Origin: Pseudomonadales bacterium | Lineage (GTDB): Bacteria; Pseudomonadota; Gammaproteobacteria; Pseudomonadales; Pseudohongiellaceae | Direction of reading: 5' to 3' | NCBI GenBank assembly: GCA_022819645.1 | Contig: JAJEGU010000016.1 | Span: forward strand, 1 to 53,566 | Length of the DNA: 53,566 nucleotides | Shown: in pieces, positions 26,188 through 35,583 of the stretch | Numbering within the stretch: position 1 is the stretch's first letter | How the letters are laid out: each line of letters opens with the position of its first letter | Position numbers and translations under genes: made by a program | The notes under the pieces: generated by a model | What the model was told of the DNA's origin: nothing | The model's input: the letters and a program-made list of their open reading frames with translations, nothing else | Databases searched by the model: none

Positions 26188-27429
26188 GTGGGTCAATACA
26201 TAGAAAGAATCGGCGATGCCGAACTGGCCGAGCGCCTGTCCGCCGCGGGGGCTGTGCTCATTGAAGGGCCGCGCGCCTGTGGCAAGACCGAAACAGCCCG
26301 CCGGATGGCGGCGAGCACAGTTTTGCTTGATGTTGACGAGAATGCGCGTAACGCTATGTCGTTGGACCCTTCCCTGGTACTCAACGGCGAAACTCCGAGA
26401 CTGATCGACGAGTGGCAGATCGAACCCCGCATCTGGAACCATGTCAGGCGCATGGTCGATCTGCGCCAAAGCAGTGGACAATTCATATTGACCGGCTCGG
26501 CGGTACCTGCGGATGACATCACCCGGCACACCGGCGCAGGCAGAATCTCGCGCATGCGGCTGCGCACCCTGAGTCTGCTGGAAATGGGAATATCGAATGG
26601 TAAGGTTTCCCTCGGCGATTTGCTGCAAGGAGACTTTGCGGGATGCGCGCCAGTGAACCTGACGGCAGGAGACGTGACCGAAATCATCTGCCGAGGCGGC
26701 TGGCCTGGAGACCTGAATCGCTCGCTCAAAGCCTGCCAGACCGCGCGAGCCGATTACCTCGACGAGATACGACGCGCAGATATCTCACGCCTGGACGGAG
26801 TTTCACGAGACCCGGAAAATGTCGGCAAGGTGCTGCGCTCACTGGCGCGTAACACAGCCACCACAGTAAGCGCCCGCACACTGGCCGCCGATGTCGGGGA
26901 AGAAGGACAGCCACTGAACGATGGCACGGTTCGCGAATACTTGACCGCGCTTGGCAGATTGATGGTGGTTGAGGAGCAACCGGCCTGGTCGCCGAATCTG
27001 CGATCAAAGTCCGTGCTTCGCAAGTCGCCAAAACGGCATTTTGTCGACCCCTCTCTAGCGGTGGCGGCGATAGGCTTCACCCCGGATCGCCTGCTCAAGG
27101 ATTTGAAATATCTGGGTTTTCTATTCGAGTCGATGGTATTCCGGGATTTGTCGGTTTATGCCCGAGCCTGCGATGCCCGGGTATTCCATTATCTGGACAA
27201 CACGCTGGAAGTGGATGCCGTGGTTCAGAATCGGGCAGGGACCTGGTGCGCACTGGAAGTCAAGCTGGGAACCGGCCAATTGGATGCCGCGGCAAAAACC
27301 CTGCTGCGATTCCGTGATCGGCTCGACCCGAAAACTCCCGGAATTCTCGGGGTGATCACCGGTTCCGGCTACGCCTACCGGCGTCCAGATGGCGTACTCG
27401 TCATTCCGGTTGGCGCTCTGGGGCCCTGA
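26188..27429 (+). CDS. AAA ATPase with DUF4143 domain (1)
   Basis: The 413-residue protein has an N-terminal P-loop ATPase (Walker A GPRACGKT at 27-34; Walker B region PRLIDEW) and a C-terminal DUF4143 domain. The C-terminal EVDAVVQ...ALEVKLG (near residue 355) resembles a PD-(D/E)xK nuclease core. The cellular role of this widespread family is not established. No in-frame ATG is near; the GTG at 26188 directly follows AT-rich tandem repeats. The 3' end overlaps the convergent folK by 55 bases, and the gene separates folM from folK, so it was probably inserted into a folate cluster. Confidence 0.85.
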   Translation: MGQYIERIGDAELAERLSAAGAVLIEGPRACGKTETARRMAASTVLLDVDENARNAMSLDPSLVLNGETPRLIDEWQIEPRIWNHVRRMVDLRQSSGQFILTGSAVPADDITRHTGAGRISRMRLRTLSLLEMGISNGKVSLGDLLQGDFAGCAPVNLTAGDVTEIICRGGWPGDLNRSLKACQTARADYLDEIRRADISRLDGVSRDPENVGKVLRSLARNTATTVSARTLAADVGEEGQPLNDGTVREYLTALGRLMVVEEQPAWSPNLRSKSVLRKSPKRHFVDPSLAVAAIGFTPDRLLKDLKYLGFLFESMVFRDLSVYARACDARVFHYLDNTLEVDAVVQNRAGTWCALEVKLGTGQLDAAAKTLLRFRDRLDPKTPGILGVITGSGYAYRRPDGVLVIPVGALGP

Positions 27430-27929
27430 CCGGACCCGTTGAACTCCACCCGGATAATGGTTCCGGCGGATTTATCGAACTTTTTCCAGAGCGTGGCGAG
27501 GTCGGGGCCACCCGGTTCCAGTTTCAGGTCCGGGAGCAGTTCGGCGAGCGGGCAGAGGAGGAAGGCGTTTTCGCGGATTTCCTGGTGGGATACGGTGAGC
27601 TTGCCATGGGCACCGTCGGGAGCGCCGGGTATGAACAGGTCGATATCGATGGGGCGGGAGGAGTACTTTGGCTGGCTCGGATTCCGGCCAAGGCGCAGTT
27701 CGAGTTGCTTGAGCCAGGCAACGATATCGGGCGGCGCTTCACCGGATTCGGCAAGGGCGCAAAGATTCAGGAAGTCCGGGCCGGTGAATCCCACCGCGGC
27801 GCTGCGATACGCCGCAGAGCAGCGCAGTGGGCCGAATCTGCTTCCCAAGGCATCGAGCGCCCGGATGATATTGGCGACGGGCTCCAGATTGCTACCAACG
27901 CAGAAAACCAGTCTGGTGTGCTGTCCCAT
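27375..27929 (-). CDS. folK: 2-amino-4-hydroxy-6-hydroxymethyldihydropteridine pyrophosphokinase
   Basis: Transfers pyrophosphate from ATP to 6-hydroxymethyl-dihydropterin in folate synthesis. Visible motifs: CVGSNLEPVANI, YRSAAVGF, LNLCALAES and the RPIDIDLF metal/ATP motif, plus the C-terminal FLLCPLAELLPDL. Of 184 residues, about the last 18 (ending TSTPSGRR) are read antisense to the 3' end of the convergent ATPase and have no family counterpart, so the original C-terminus was probably altered when that gene arrived. It is downstream of folB on the same strand. Confidence 0.93.
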   Translation of the reverse strand: MGQHTRLVFCVGSNLEPVANIIRALDALGSRFGPLRCSAAYRSAAVGFTGPDFLNLCALAESGEAPPDIVAWLKQLELRLGRNPSQPKYSSRPIDIDLFIPGAPDGAHGKLTVSHQEIRENAFLLCPLAELLPDLKLEPGGPDLATLWKKFDKSAGTIIRVEFNGSGQGPRAPTGMTSTPSGRR

Positions 27930-27951
27930 AAGTTCGCTGCGGTCCTGAGTG

Positions 27952-28320
27952 TCACTGCGGCGCCGCAGCCAGCCTGCCCCGTTCGATAATCACGCCGGTG
28001 TCCCGGGAGCCCGTCACCGCCCCCGGCTTGCCCACCCGCAGGCGCAGCCAGCCTACCGGGAACTCCGCCAGCACGATTCCGGCGATGGCCTCGGCAAGGG
28101 CTTCCACAAGCTGGAATTCCGAGGCGGCGACAAAATCCCGGACCCGGTGGGAAATCGCCTTGTAGTCGAGGGCATCGGCAATCTGATCTGACGCGGCGGC
28201 AGCGCGGATATCGAATCCAAGGTCCAGATCAATGCTCACGATCTGCCGGCGCTCGCGCTCCCAGTCGAAAATTCCGATGATGGTTTCGACTTCAAGTTCC
28301 CTGATATAAACAATATCCAT
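27952..28320 (-). CDS. folB: Dihydroneopterin aldolase
   Basis: Converts 7,8-dihydroneopterin to 6-hydroxymethyl-dihydropterin and glycolaldehyde, the step before FolK. The 122-residue protein has the family start MDIVYIRELEVETIIGIFDW and the VEALAEAIAGIVL helix with the conserved Glu. It lies between tsaD (nine bases upstream) and folK (22 bases downstream) on the minus strand, forming tsaD-folB-folK. Confidence 0.96.
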   Translation of the reverse strand: MDIVYIRELEVETIIGIFDWERERRQIVSIDLDLGFDIRAAAASDQIADALDYKAISHRVRDFVAASEFQLVEALAEAIAGIVLAEFPVGWLRLRVGKPGAVTGSRDTGVIIERGRLAAAPQ

Positions 28321-28329
28321 ATTTCCTGG

Positions 28330-29352
28330 TCAGATTACTCCAAGCGATTCCAGCGGCCAGCGGGGGCGCACCCGAATTTCAAGACCTTCGCGCTCGCCGG
28401 CAAGGAGTCGCCGGCAACCGGCATAGGCGATCATGGCGCCATTGTCGGTACAATAACGCGGCGCTGCATAATGTACGCTTTCGGCGCCGAGTTGGTTCTC
28501 CAGCACCTTGCGCAGCCGCCGGTTGGCGCTGACGCCGCCGGCGATCACCAGGGATTCGAGACCGGTTTGCCGGATCGCCCTTTTGCACTTGATCGTCAGG
28601 GTGTCCACCATGGCTTCCTCGAAAGCCCGGGCGATATCGGCCCGGGTCTGCTCGCCCGGTTCGCCTTCGCTTTCCCGCAGTTCCGCCATGACCATGCGCA
28701 CGTAAGTCTTCAGGCCGCTGAAACTGAAGTCCAGACCAGGGCGGTTGGTCATGGGCCGGGGAAAATCGAACCGTTCCGGGTCGCCTTTTTCCGCCAACCG
28801 GGCAAGATGCGGGCCGCCGGGGTAAGGCAGGCCAAGCATCTTGGCGACCTTGTCGAAGGCTTCGCCGGCGGCGTCGTCCAACGATTCCCCGAGCATTTCG
28901 TAGCGGCCGATGCCATCGGCCCGGATGAGCTGGCTGTGGCCGCCGGATACGAGCAGGGCGAGAAAGGGAAATTCGAGTCCGCCGCCTTCCAGCAGGGGCG
29001 CCAACAAGTGCCCTTCCATGTGATGCACCCCCAGAGCGGGGATGTCGAGCCCTGCCGCCAGCGAGCGGCCGATGGAAGCTCCCACGAGCAGGGCGCCCAC
29101 GAGCCCGGGGCCGGCGGTGTAGGCTATGCCGTCGAGATCGCCGAGCGACATGCCGGCGTCTGCCAGCACTTCCCGGATCAACGGCAGGGTCTTGCGCACA
29201 TGGTCCCGGGAAGCGAGTTCGGGAATCACGCCGCCGTAGCGGGCATGAATCTCCACCTGACTGTAAAGCCCGTCGGCAAGCAGGCCGCGTTCGCTGCAAT
29301 ACAGCCCGATGCCGGTTTCGTCGCAGGAGGTTTCAATACCAAGGACGATCAA
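28330..29352 (-). CDS. tsaD: tRNA N6-adenosine threonylcarbamoyltransferase
   Basis: Transfers the threonylcarbamoyl group to A37 of ANN-decoding tRNAs, with TsaB and TsaE. The 340-residue protein begins [18 protein letters not shown], has the metal-binding [21 protein letters not shown], and the C-terminal [12 protein letters not shown] and [11 protein letters not shown]. In enterics it neighbours rpsU-dnaG; here it heads a folB-folK run. A half REP-like repeat lies just upstream. Confidence 0.97.
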   Translation of the reverse strand: MIVLGIETSCDETGIGLYCSERGLLADGLYSQVEIHARYGGVIPELASRDHVRKTLPLIREVLADAGMSLGDLDGIAYTAGPGLVGALLVGASIGRSLAAGLDIPALGVHHMEGHLLAPLLEGGGLEFPFLALLVSGGHSQLIRADGIGRYEMLGESLDDAAGEAFDKVAKMLGLPYPGGPHLARLAEKGDPERFDFPRPMTNRPGLDFSFSGLKTYVRMVMAELRESEGEPGEQTRADIARAFEEAMVDTLTIKCKRAIRQTGLESLVIAGGVSANRRLRKVLENQLGAESVHYAAPRYCTDNGAMIAYAGCRRLLAGEREGLEIRVRPRWPLESLGVI

Positions 29353-29372
29353 GATTTTTCCCCTGTTCCCCA

Positions 29373-29410
29373 GTCATTCCGCGCGGAGCGAAGCGCAGTC
29401 GCAGAATCTC
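29373..29410. repeat. Left half of a REP-like hairpin
   Basis: GTCATTCCGCGCGGAGCGAAG followed by CGCAGTCGCAGAATCTC matches the left arm of the full copies at 7207 and 45347; no right arm follows. It is in the gap between the tsaD start and the TonB-dependent receptor end. Confidence 0.75.
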
Positions 29411-29446
29411 CCGAAGGGTCCACAATCGCTCCCCATTGCAATCCCG

Positions 29447-29480
29447 GAAAAAAGAAGGCCGGAGCTTGCGCTCCGGCCTT
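29447..29480 (-). terminator. Intrinsic terminator of the TonB-dependent receptor gene
   Basis: Read on the minus strand, an 11-bp perfect stem (AAGGCCGGAGC, 29470-29480 with 29455-29465) with a four-base loop is followed by TTCTTTTTT. It lies 27 bases past the receptor stop codon. Confidence 0.9.
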
Positions 29481-29506
29481 TTATCGAAGAGCAAGTTCTC
29501 CATGGC

Positions 29507-32500
29507 CTAGAGTCGATAAGTCAGCCCCGCAAAAACAAACCGACTGGTATCGAACAGGCCCGGGTAGGTGTTGTTGTTACCGGTTCCCGTGCCAACGTTG
29601 GTCGACAGGGGCGGGTCTTCAGCCAACAGATTGTTCACACCCAATCGCAGGTTGATCGATTCGCTGAAGTCATAGTTGACAGCGAGATCGAGGTAGTTAC
29701 GCTCTTCAAGGAAGTCGTTCATGTACTCATCACGCTGCGATGCTTCCTGCAGGTCGAGACCGAACAAGGTGGTTTCAGCCACGTGACGCCAGGTAAGCGC
29801 AACCGACAAATCCAGTGGTGTGTTCCAAGTGGCCAGGAGCCGGTGCCTGTAATCCGGATTAGGCAACCCGCATTGGCCCGCATACAGCTCTACGCACTCG
29901 ATCGGATCGGCGCCTGCGAAAGGCGTTGTCGTCAGCGTATCCAGAAACGTGGCAGCGTAGTCAAAGTTCAGGCTGCCCAGGTTGCCCATATCGAACGCGT
30001 AATTCGCGTTCACGTCGATACCCTGGGTCTCAAGGAGCGCAATGTTGGCGTTTTGCTGGCTGATACCGGCTATACCCCCACCGGGCGCATCGTTGGACAA
30101 CCAAAGGGTGCCAAACAAGTCCCGCTGGACCAGGGAGCAAAATACATCGGAGCCCGACCCGCCGGCGATACAACCGTCCAGGCTGGCCTGCGCGGGAATG
30201 GTGCCAATTGCCTCGGAAACTTCAATATCGAAGTAATCGATCGCTACGCTCAGGTTCTCGATCACCGTGGGAGTGATAATTACTCCAAAGGTACGGGTAT
30301 CCGATGTCTCGGCAACCAGTTGCGCGTTACCACCGGTGATGATGTTGTACTGGCCCGCCGGATTATCCTCGATGCCCGCGTTGTACTGCGCCGCGGTGGC
30401 GCCGGTACGGGCGCAGGCCTCTTGCGAGGCAGTGGGTCTGACACTTACGTTACCCTGGGCATCGAAACCGGATGCACAAGGGTCGAAAAGCCCATTCTCA
30501 CCGGTAGTCAAGTCAGTCAATCCGGTATTGGCGCCCACAAACAAGTTGAAAACGTTGGGCGCCCGAATCGAACGGGAGAAGTTCGCCCGGAATCGAACGT
30601 CACTGACCGGGGTCCAACTTGCGCCCACGAACCAGGTGTCCGCGGTAAAGCTGCCTACCGTATCTTGTCGGGTTTGAGGATCGAGGCCAGCGGTCGTGTA
30701 GTCGGAGAAGCGATATCCGGACTGCACCCCCAACTCTTCCGCCAGCGGCGCACCTTGGATGATCGGCAATTCGAATTCCACAAACGCCTCGAAAACATCG
30801 ATGTCGCCGGAAATGGGCAAAGTCGCGCCACCGGTGCCAGTCAGACCACGACCTCCGGGAATTTGCGATATGTCGTCGGAAATTCGGGACAGGTGGTCTT
30901 CGCGGTATTCAAAACCGGCCAGACTGGTCAGGCCGTCATCGGCCCATGGCAGGCTCAAGCCACGGTCGGTCAGGTCGCCCTCGATCGTGCCGCCAAGCAC
31001 CAACTGCTTGGTTTCCCCGGTAACGATACCAACGCCTTGAATGAAGTTGACAGCCTCATTGGTTACGAGAGTCTCACCGGAAGCCGTGCGATCAAATATG
31101 TTCCAGGGTACGCAGCCACCGCTTGAGTCGCGGCAAACGACATTGCCGTTACCGTCGTCTACAAGAAACAACGCCTGCTGGACACGGCTGAAGTTCAAAT
31201 CCCGCTGCGAAATCCGTTGACCTCTTGTGCGTGCGTACTGAGCGAACACATCGTAGTTGAAGTCTTCCGCGAGATCGCCGCGAAAACCGGTGACCAGGCG
31301 GAAAGTATTGTTCTCGTAAGTGCTGATTCGGGGGCCGCCTTCAACGTTGCGGTGCGAGTTGATGAATCTGACGTCAGTGCCGTCGTTGGTCGGATCATCG
31401 TCCGCAAGAATCTCATTGCAGCTTACGAAATTTGCGCCACTGCCCGTGCCAAGAAAATCACCGAAACTGAACCGGCCGGCCCCGCCTGGGCCACGTCCGG
31501 CTGCCAGTAACGGGTTATCGCAGTTTGTCTGGAATGGACGGTTAAATGAGGCTGACTCCGCTATCTGGGCGGTCGTGTTGTTGCTCAGGAAGCCCAAGTC
31601 CATATATACCTGAGAATCATCGGTCAGTTCGTAGTAGCCACTGGCGTTAAAATTCCACCGTTCGATCGGGCGCTGGTAGTGATTACGTGCGCCAAAGTTA
31701 TAAGTCTGGTCGGCTCCGCCGGTCAGCGGAATCAAAGTGCCGTCAGCTGATTGGAACACGGTGGGAACACCCGTCCCGTTGAAACGTCGGAAGTTGGAGG
31801 AACCGATACATCTGATCACCGAAGTGCCGCCCAGCGTACATGCGCCGGTGTCCCGGTCGGCGCCGAGCAACTCTTTTTGTCGTTGATAGGTGGCAAACGC
31901 TGTAATGTTGCCGCGCCCGTCCGGGGAGTTCGCACCCATGGTGGCGCTAATCTGCCAGTCCTCGCCAGCCGTGACGCCATCAGGGTCAGTGAGACCGGAC
32001 CGATTCAGCACATCGGCCATGAAACCGTTGTCGTTCGGATTTTGACGCCATCCCGACTGCAGGTTGATCTCGAAACCTTCATAGTTCCGGTTAGTGATGA
32101 AGTTCACAACGCCGGCAACCGCGTCCGAGCCGTAAACGGCTGAGGCGCCGGAAGTGACCACGTCCACACGCTCGACCAGAGCGGCGGGAATCATGTCAAC
32201 ATTGACGGCTGAAGAAAACGGACTGCCGAAAGGCAGCCGCTTGCCGTCCATGAGCACCAAAGTCCGCACTGAACCCAAGCCCCGCAGGTTCAGGGTGGAA
32301 GTACCGGATGCGCCGTTAGCGACCTGCGAAGTCTGAGAAACAAATACGTTCGGCAGCAGGTTAACGACTTCCTCAACTCGAGTGACGCCGCGGTTTTGAA
32401 TCTCCTCGGCCTGAAGCTGCAGCAGCGGAACAGACGATGAAATATTCGTTCTGCTCAACCGGGTGCCGGTTACTACCACCTCTTCCAGTTGGGCCTCCTG

Positions 32501-32587
32501 GCCCTGGGCCAGCGCGGTCGATACCGCGCCAGGCCCCATTACGATAGCGCCGCACATAAGCAACGCCCAACGCTTGTTGGATAGCAT
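29507..32587 (-). CDS. TonB-dependent outer-membrane receptor
   Basis: A 1026-residue outer-membrane transporter. It has a signal peptide (MLSNKRWALLMCG...ALAQ), a TonB box-like LEEVVVTGTRL, a plug domain (NLRGLGSVRTLVLMDGKR, VTSGASAVYGSDAVAGVVN) and a long C-terminal barrel ending FVFAGLTYRL. The start is the ATG at 32587 with GGAGAGGAT upstream; the frame is open 35 codons further but without support. The plug and barrel suggest the large Caulobacter/Xanthomonas-type receptors for oligosaccharides or other bulky nutrients; the substrate cannot be told from sequence. No TonB/ExbBD or regulator is adjacent. Confidence 0.93.
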   Translation of the reverse strand: MLSNKRWALLMCGAIVMGPGAVSTALAQGQEAQLEEVVVTGTRLSRTNISSSVPLLQLQAEEIQNRGVTRVEEVVNLLPNVFVSQTSQVANGASGTSTLNLRGLGSVRTLVLMDGKRLPFGSPFSSAVNVDMIPAALVERVDVVTSGASAVYGSDAVAGVVNFITNRNYEGFEINLQSGWRQNPNDNGFMADVLNRSGLTDPDGVTAGEDWQISATMGANSPDGRGNITAFATYQRQKELLGADRDTGACTLGGTSVIRCIGSSNFRRFNGTGVPTVFQSADGTLIPLTGGADQTYNFGARNHYQRPIERWNFNASGYYELTDDSQVYMDLGFLSNNTTAQIAESASFNRPFQTNCDNPLLAAGRGPGGAGRFSFGDFLGTGSGANFVSCNEILADDDPTNDGTDVRFINSHRNVEGGPRISTYENNTFRLVTGFRGDLAEDFNYDVFAQYARTRGQRISQRDLNFSRVQQALFLVDDGNGNVVCRDSSGGCVPWNIFDRTASGETLVTNEAVNFIQGVGIVTGETKQLVLGGTIEGDLTDRGLSLPWADDGLTSLAGFEYREDHLSRISDDISQIPGGRGLTGTGGATLPISGDIDVFEAFVEFELPIIQGAPLAEELGVQSGYRFSDYTTAGLDPQTRQDTVGSFTADTWFVGASWTPVSDVRFRANFSRSIRAPNVFNLFVGANTGLTDLTTGENGLFDPCASGFDAQGNVSVRPTASQEACARTGATAAQYNAGIEDNPAGQYNIITGGNAQLVAETSDTRTFGVIITPTVIENLSVAIDYFDIEVSEAIGTIPAQASLDGCIAGGSGSDVFCSLVQRDLFGTLWLSNDAPGGGIAGISQQNANIALLETQGIDVNANYAFDMGNLGSLNFDYAATFLDTLTTTPFAGADPIECVELYAGQCGLPNPDYRHRLLATWNTPLDLSVALTWRHVAETTLFGLDLQEASQRDEYMNDFLEERNYLDLAVNYDFSESINLRLGVNNLLAEDPPLSTNVGTGTGNNNTYPGLFDTSRFVFAGLTYRL

Positions 32588-32936
32588 GTTATCCTCTCCA
32601 GAATGATTTTCGAGTATTTTGTTCTGCCCCAAAAAAGGGCAACGGCCCACTATCGCACACTCGTGCCGATTCTGTCCACCTTTTTGACACATTTATCCAA
32701 CTTAGCTCGAATATTGCGCGAGTGGATTGATTCAGCCCTGAGTCCGTCGATTTCGTTCTCTGTCAGTGCGTGACGGTTCCGGCTTTACGGAATCCGGACC
32801 ATTTTTTCCATTTTCGGGATGTTCACCACGATTTTCGGGCAATATTCCCTACCCCGCGGGCGCGACCGACGAATCAGGGGCGAGCGCGTTCCTGGGGAAG
32901 AGTCGCCCGAGTCGAAAGCGGGGTTTGCCGGCGCGT
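32588..32936. other. Intergenic stretch between TBDR and IS1380 remnant
   Basis: It contains the upstream control region of the receptor gene (toward 32588) and, toward 32936, the outer non-coding end of the IS1380-like element. I cannot fix the element's terminus: GCAATATTCC near 32842 weakly resembles GAATATTGC on the opposite strand near 35335. No gene is supported. Confidence 0.4.
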
Positions 32937-33179
32937 TTATCCGGGTTGCAGTCTGGCCGCAGCAGTTTGGAACAGTCCCTGGTGAGGACAGGAACTGGAG
33001 AGCAGCAATCGGATTCTGCGGGTATTGCGCAGCACCACGGCGCCGATCTTCAGCAATTTGAGCCGAATCGTGCCGACGCAGGCATTGGCGAGTTCGCCAC
33101 CGGTGAGGGCGATGCGGCGAATGGCTTCGAGCAACACGTAGGCCATGGGGGAAAGCCGCCGCCGGTACTGGTTCGGCCA
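32937..33179 (-). pseudogene. IS1380-family transposase, C-terminal fragment
   Basis: On the minus strand this encodes WPNQYRRRLSPMAYVLLEAI followed by RRIALTGGELANACVGTIRL and KLLKIGAV, the conserved C-terminal end of IS1380-family DDE transposases. It continues in frame from the 5' part at 34282-35254 if the IS5-family insertion and one copy of its CTAG duplication are removed, apart from a TAG codon exactly at that CTAG where relatives have Trp. Confidence 0.85.
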
Positions 33180-33183
33180 CTAG

Positions 33184-34277
33184 GGAACCTCTGATCAAGT
33201 CCCCATGCTGCCGATAATATGGATATGATGGTGAGCTGTCAGGTTGCGGAGGGGGCATGGAGCAAATGACATTTGCGGAGTTGGAGCACGACGGGAAGAA
33301 GCGCAAGACGCGCCGGGAGCGGTTTCTGGAGAAAATGGACGGGCTGATTCCCTAGGAAGCGCTTGCGGGTCGGATCGAACCCTTCTACCCGAAGCCGGGG
33401 CGCGGCCGGCGCACGTATTCGCTGGACACGATGCCGCGGGTGCATTGCGTGCGGTTGTTCTATAACTTGAGCGATCCGGGGATGGAGGATCTGCTGTACG
33501 AGGTGGAGTCGGTTCGGCGTTTCGCGGGTTTGCGGCTGACGGGTCCGCTGCCGGACGAGACGACGATATTGAAGTTTCGCCACCTGCTGGAGAAGCATGG
33601 TCTGGGCGGGGCTTTGTTCGAGGAGATCAACGCGCATCTGGCGTCGCTGGGGCATCGGTTGAAGACGGGGACGATCATGGACGCGAGCATTGTCGACGCG
33701 CCGGGTTCGACGAAGAACAAGGCGGGCGAACGGGACCCGGAGATGCCCCAGGTGAAGAAGGGAAACCAGTGGTATTTTGGCATGAAGGCGCACATCGGGG
33801 TGGATGCGGAATCGGGTTTGACGCATACGCTGGCGACCACTTCGGCGAACGGTTCGGACGTGGCGCACGCGCACCTGGCGCTGCATGGGGGCGGGGCGGA
33901 GGTGTGGGGCGGCGCGGGCTGGACAGGGATGGCCCGGAGGAGGAGGCGGAGAAGCGCAAGGCGTCGGTGCGGGCGAAGGTGGAGCATCCGTTCCTGTACG
34001 TGAAACGGCACTTTGGCTAAGGCAAGGTGAGGTACCGGGGACTGGCGAAGAACACACAGCGCATCGCGATGCTGCTGGGTTTCGCGAATCTGTTGATCGC
34101 CGGCCGCTACGCGGCGGCTTGAGATGGGGTTGGTGCGCCCGCACATCGTGGAAAGGGGTGGAAATGGGCCAAAGTCCATGATTCCGGCGGAAATCCGGCG
34201 ACTGATTCGACGGAGGATCGCCAAAAACCCCGGGGATGGACAAATGGCCCCCATATCGGCAGTTGATCAGAGCTTCC
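33184..34277. mobile_element. IS5-family insertion sequence, 1094 bp, inactivated
   Basis: The ends are imperfect inverted repeats (left GGAACCTCTGATCAAGT, right complement GGAAGCTCTGATCAACT; 15 of 17 match). Identical CTAG flanks at 33180-33183 and 34278-34281 are the target duplication, the sequence IS5 relatives prefer. The element interrupts an IS1380-family transposase, so it is the younger of the two, yet its own transposase is also broken. Confidence 0.9.
33257..34122 (+). pseudogene. IS5-family transposase, disrupted
   Basis: Readable pieces match IS5-type DDE transposases: MTFAELEHDGKK at the start, YPKPGRGRRTYSLDT, LYEVESVRRFAGLRL, FRHLLEKHGLGGALFEEI, DASIVDAP (catalytic Asp region), KGNQWYFGMKAHIGVDAESG, and in another frame VRAKVEHPFLYVKRHFG and VRYRGLAKNTQRI. 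Damage: TAG in place of Trp after DGLIP (33353-33355), a deletion with frameshift near 33900-33960 that removes the usual ~45 residues before the terminal Glu region, and TAA in place of Tyr after KRHFG (34018-34020). The protein cannot be functional. Confidence 0.9.
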
Positions 34278-34281
34278 CTAG

Positions 34282-35254
34282 GCGTGGCAACTGGTGCGGT
34301 CGGCGAACAGGTCGAGTTGCTGTTCCTTGATCCGGTTCTCCTTATCGCCGCGGGCGCAATACACCCGGTCGTACAACCATTGCGGCGCACCCTTCAGGCT
34401 GGTGACGACATAGCGCGGGCTGGCACCCCGCGAGGAATACTCGGCCTTGACGATCACCCGCCTGGACCGGCTTTGCCTTCCTGGCCAGCGCCGCGTTGCG
34501 GGCGATGCCGACGACGTAATCGAAGTCGTTGCGCTCGCACCACGACAGCATGCGCGGACGGTGGAATCCGCCGTCGCCGCGGAAAACGATCTTCACGTCC
34601 GGCTAGGCCCGGCGCAGCCGTTTCACCAGCAGGGCGAGAATCGCCCAGGCGTGCCGGGCGCCGTCGCCGCCGTCCGGGCGCAGCCAAGCCGCCAGCGGCC
34701 GGTCGCCACAGAACACATACAGGGGCAGAAAGCAGTGGCGGTTGTGACCCGTGGAAAAAACGACCTTCCTGCATGCCGTGTACCGGATCGTCGGTGGCGT
34801 CGAAGTCCAGCACCAGACGGCGGGGCGGGCGCGCGAAGGATGCGATGAACTGCTCCACCAGCGCCTCGTGCAGGCGCACCGCGTCTTCCCGGCCCATCCT
34901 TTGCTCGAAACGGCACAGCGTGGAAGCGCCGGCCAGCGCGGCGTCGGCGTCCACCGCCGTTTGCAGCGCCGGGTCCGAGCGCAGCTCTTCGTGGTTGTCC
35001 GGGTCTTCGTATCCCAGCGTCAGCGCGTACACCCGCTGCCGGACCATTGTCAAAAGCGAATGCCGGCAACTGGCCTTGCGGCGTGTATCGGTCAGCGCCC
35101 TCGCGGCCCGCTCGGTCAATCCCAGCATCCGGTCTGCCTGGCGCAGCAGCACCGCGCCGCCGTCGGAAGTGATCGCGCCACCGGAAAAAGAGGCTTCCAC
35201 AAGACGACCTTCGCAGCTTGGAAAAACGATCGGTTCGGCAGTTCAATCCGTCAT
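34282..35254 (-). pseudogene. IS1380-family transposase, N-terminal and central part, disrupted
   Basis: The minus strand carries GGAITSDGGAVLLRQADRML, GLTERAARALTD, LTLGYEDPDNHEELRSDPAL, STLCRFEQRMGREDAV, LVLDFDATDDPVHGMQEGRF and, in other frames, VFRGDGGFHRPRMLSWCER, FADRTSCHA: a complete IS1380-type order. Breaks are a TGA at codon 4 (MTD then stop, where a relative would read Cys), a frameshift after GRFFHG, a TAG for Trp before PDVKIV (34603-34605), and another frameshift near 34450. It is split from its C-terminus by the IS5-family element. Confidence 0.88.
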
Positions 35255-35583
35255 GGGCGGGGTGCCCTTCGAGTTCATCCTAAGCAACTGAATCACATCG
35301 AAAAACAGGATGCCCCGCCCGCCTACTCATGCAATATTCGGGTTAACGCGGTGGCGGCGAGTCGATTTGTTTTATCTGCCCGCTTTCTTGGTCTGGAACC
35401 ATTGCTTTTCGCGAGCTCTAGCCACCACCCGTCTACTTCCCCGCAATAAAGAAGGTGCATCCACTCGATGCAAGCAACCCGACCACTCTCGTCACAATGT
35501 TCCGATTTCCTCTTGACAGGGGTTAAACGTGTAGTATAGGCTTGCGGCTCGTTCTTCAATCTATCTATCATAAGGAGTACAAA
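35255..35583. other. Intergenic stretch between IS1380 remnant and peptide gene
   Basis: It includes the outer end of the IS1380-like element (to roughly 35345) and then an AT-richer leader with the promoter of the precursor gene (35513-35540). A minus-strand frame at 35323-35571 was considered and not accepted. GC content falls visibly from here to ~39300. Confidence 0.5.
35513..35540 (+). promoter_or_regulatory. Sigma70-type promoter of the precursor peptide gene
   Basis: A perfect -35 TTGACA (35513-35518) and a -10-like TATAGG (35535-35540) are spaced by 16 bases. Transcription would begin near 35547, giving a short leader with AAGGAG (35572-35577) six bases before the ATG at 35584. Confidence 0.65.

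Noticed and set aside
32766..33194. 142-codon plus-strand frame over the IS1380 C-terminal fragment
   Set aside because: The minus strand has clear transposase similarity; this frame is its shadow.
34236..35291. 351-codon plus-strand frame over the IS1380 N-terminal part
   Set aside because: Arg/Ser-rich shadow of the minus-strand transposase remnants.
35323..35571. 82-codon minus-strand frame upstream of the peptide precursor
   Set aside because: Overlaps the precursor promoter and IS end; composition resembles common spurious frames and there is no ribosome-binding site.
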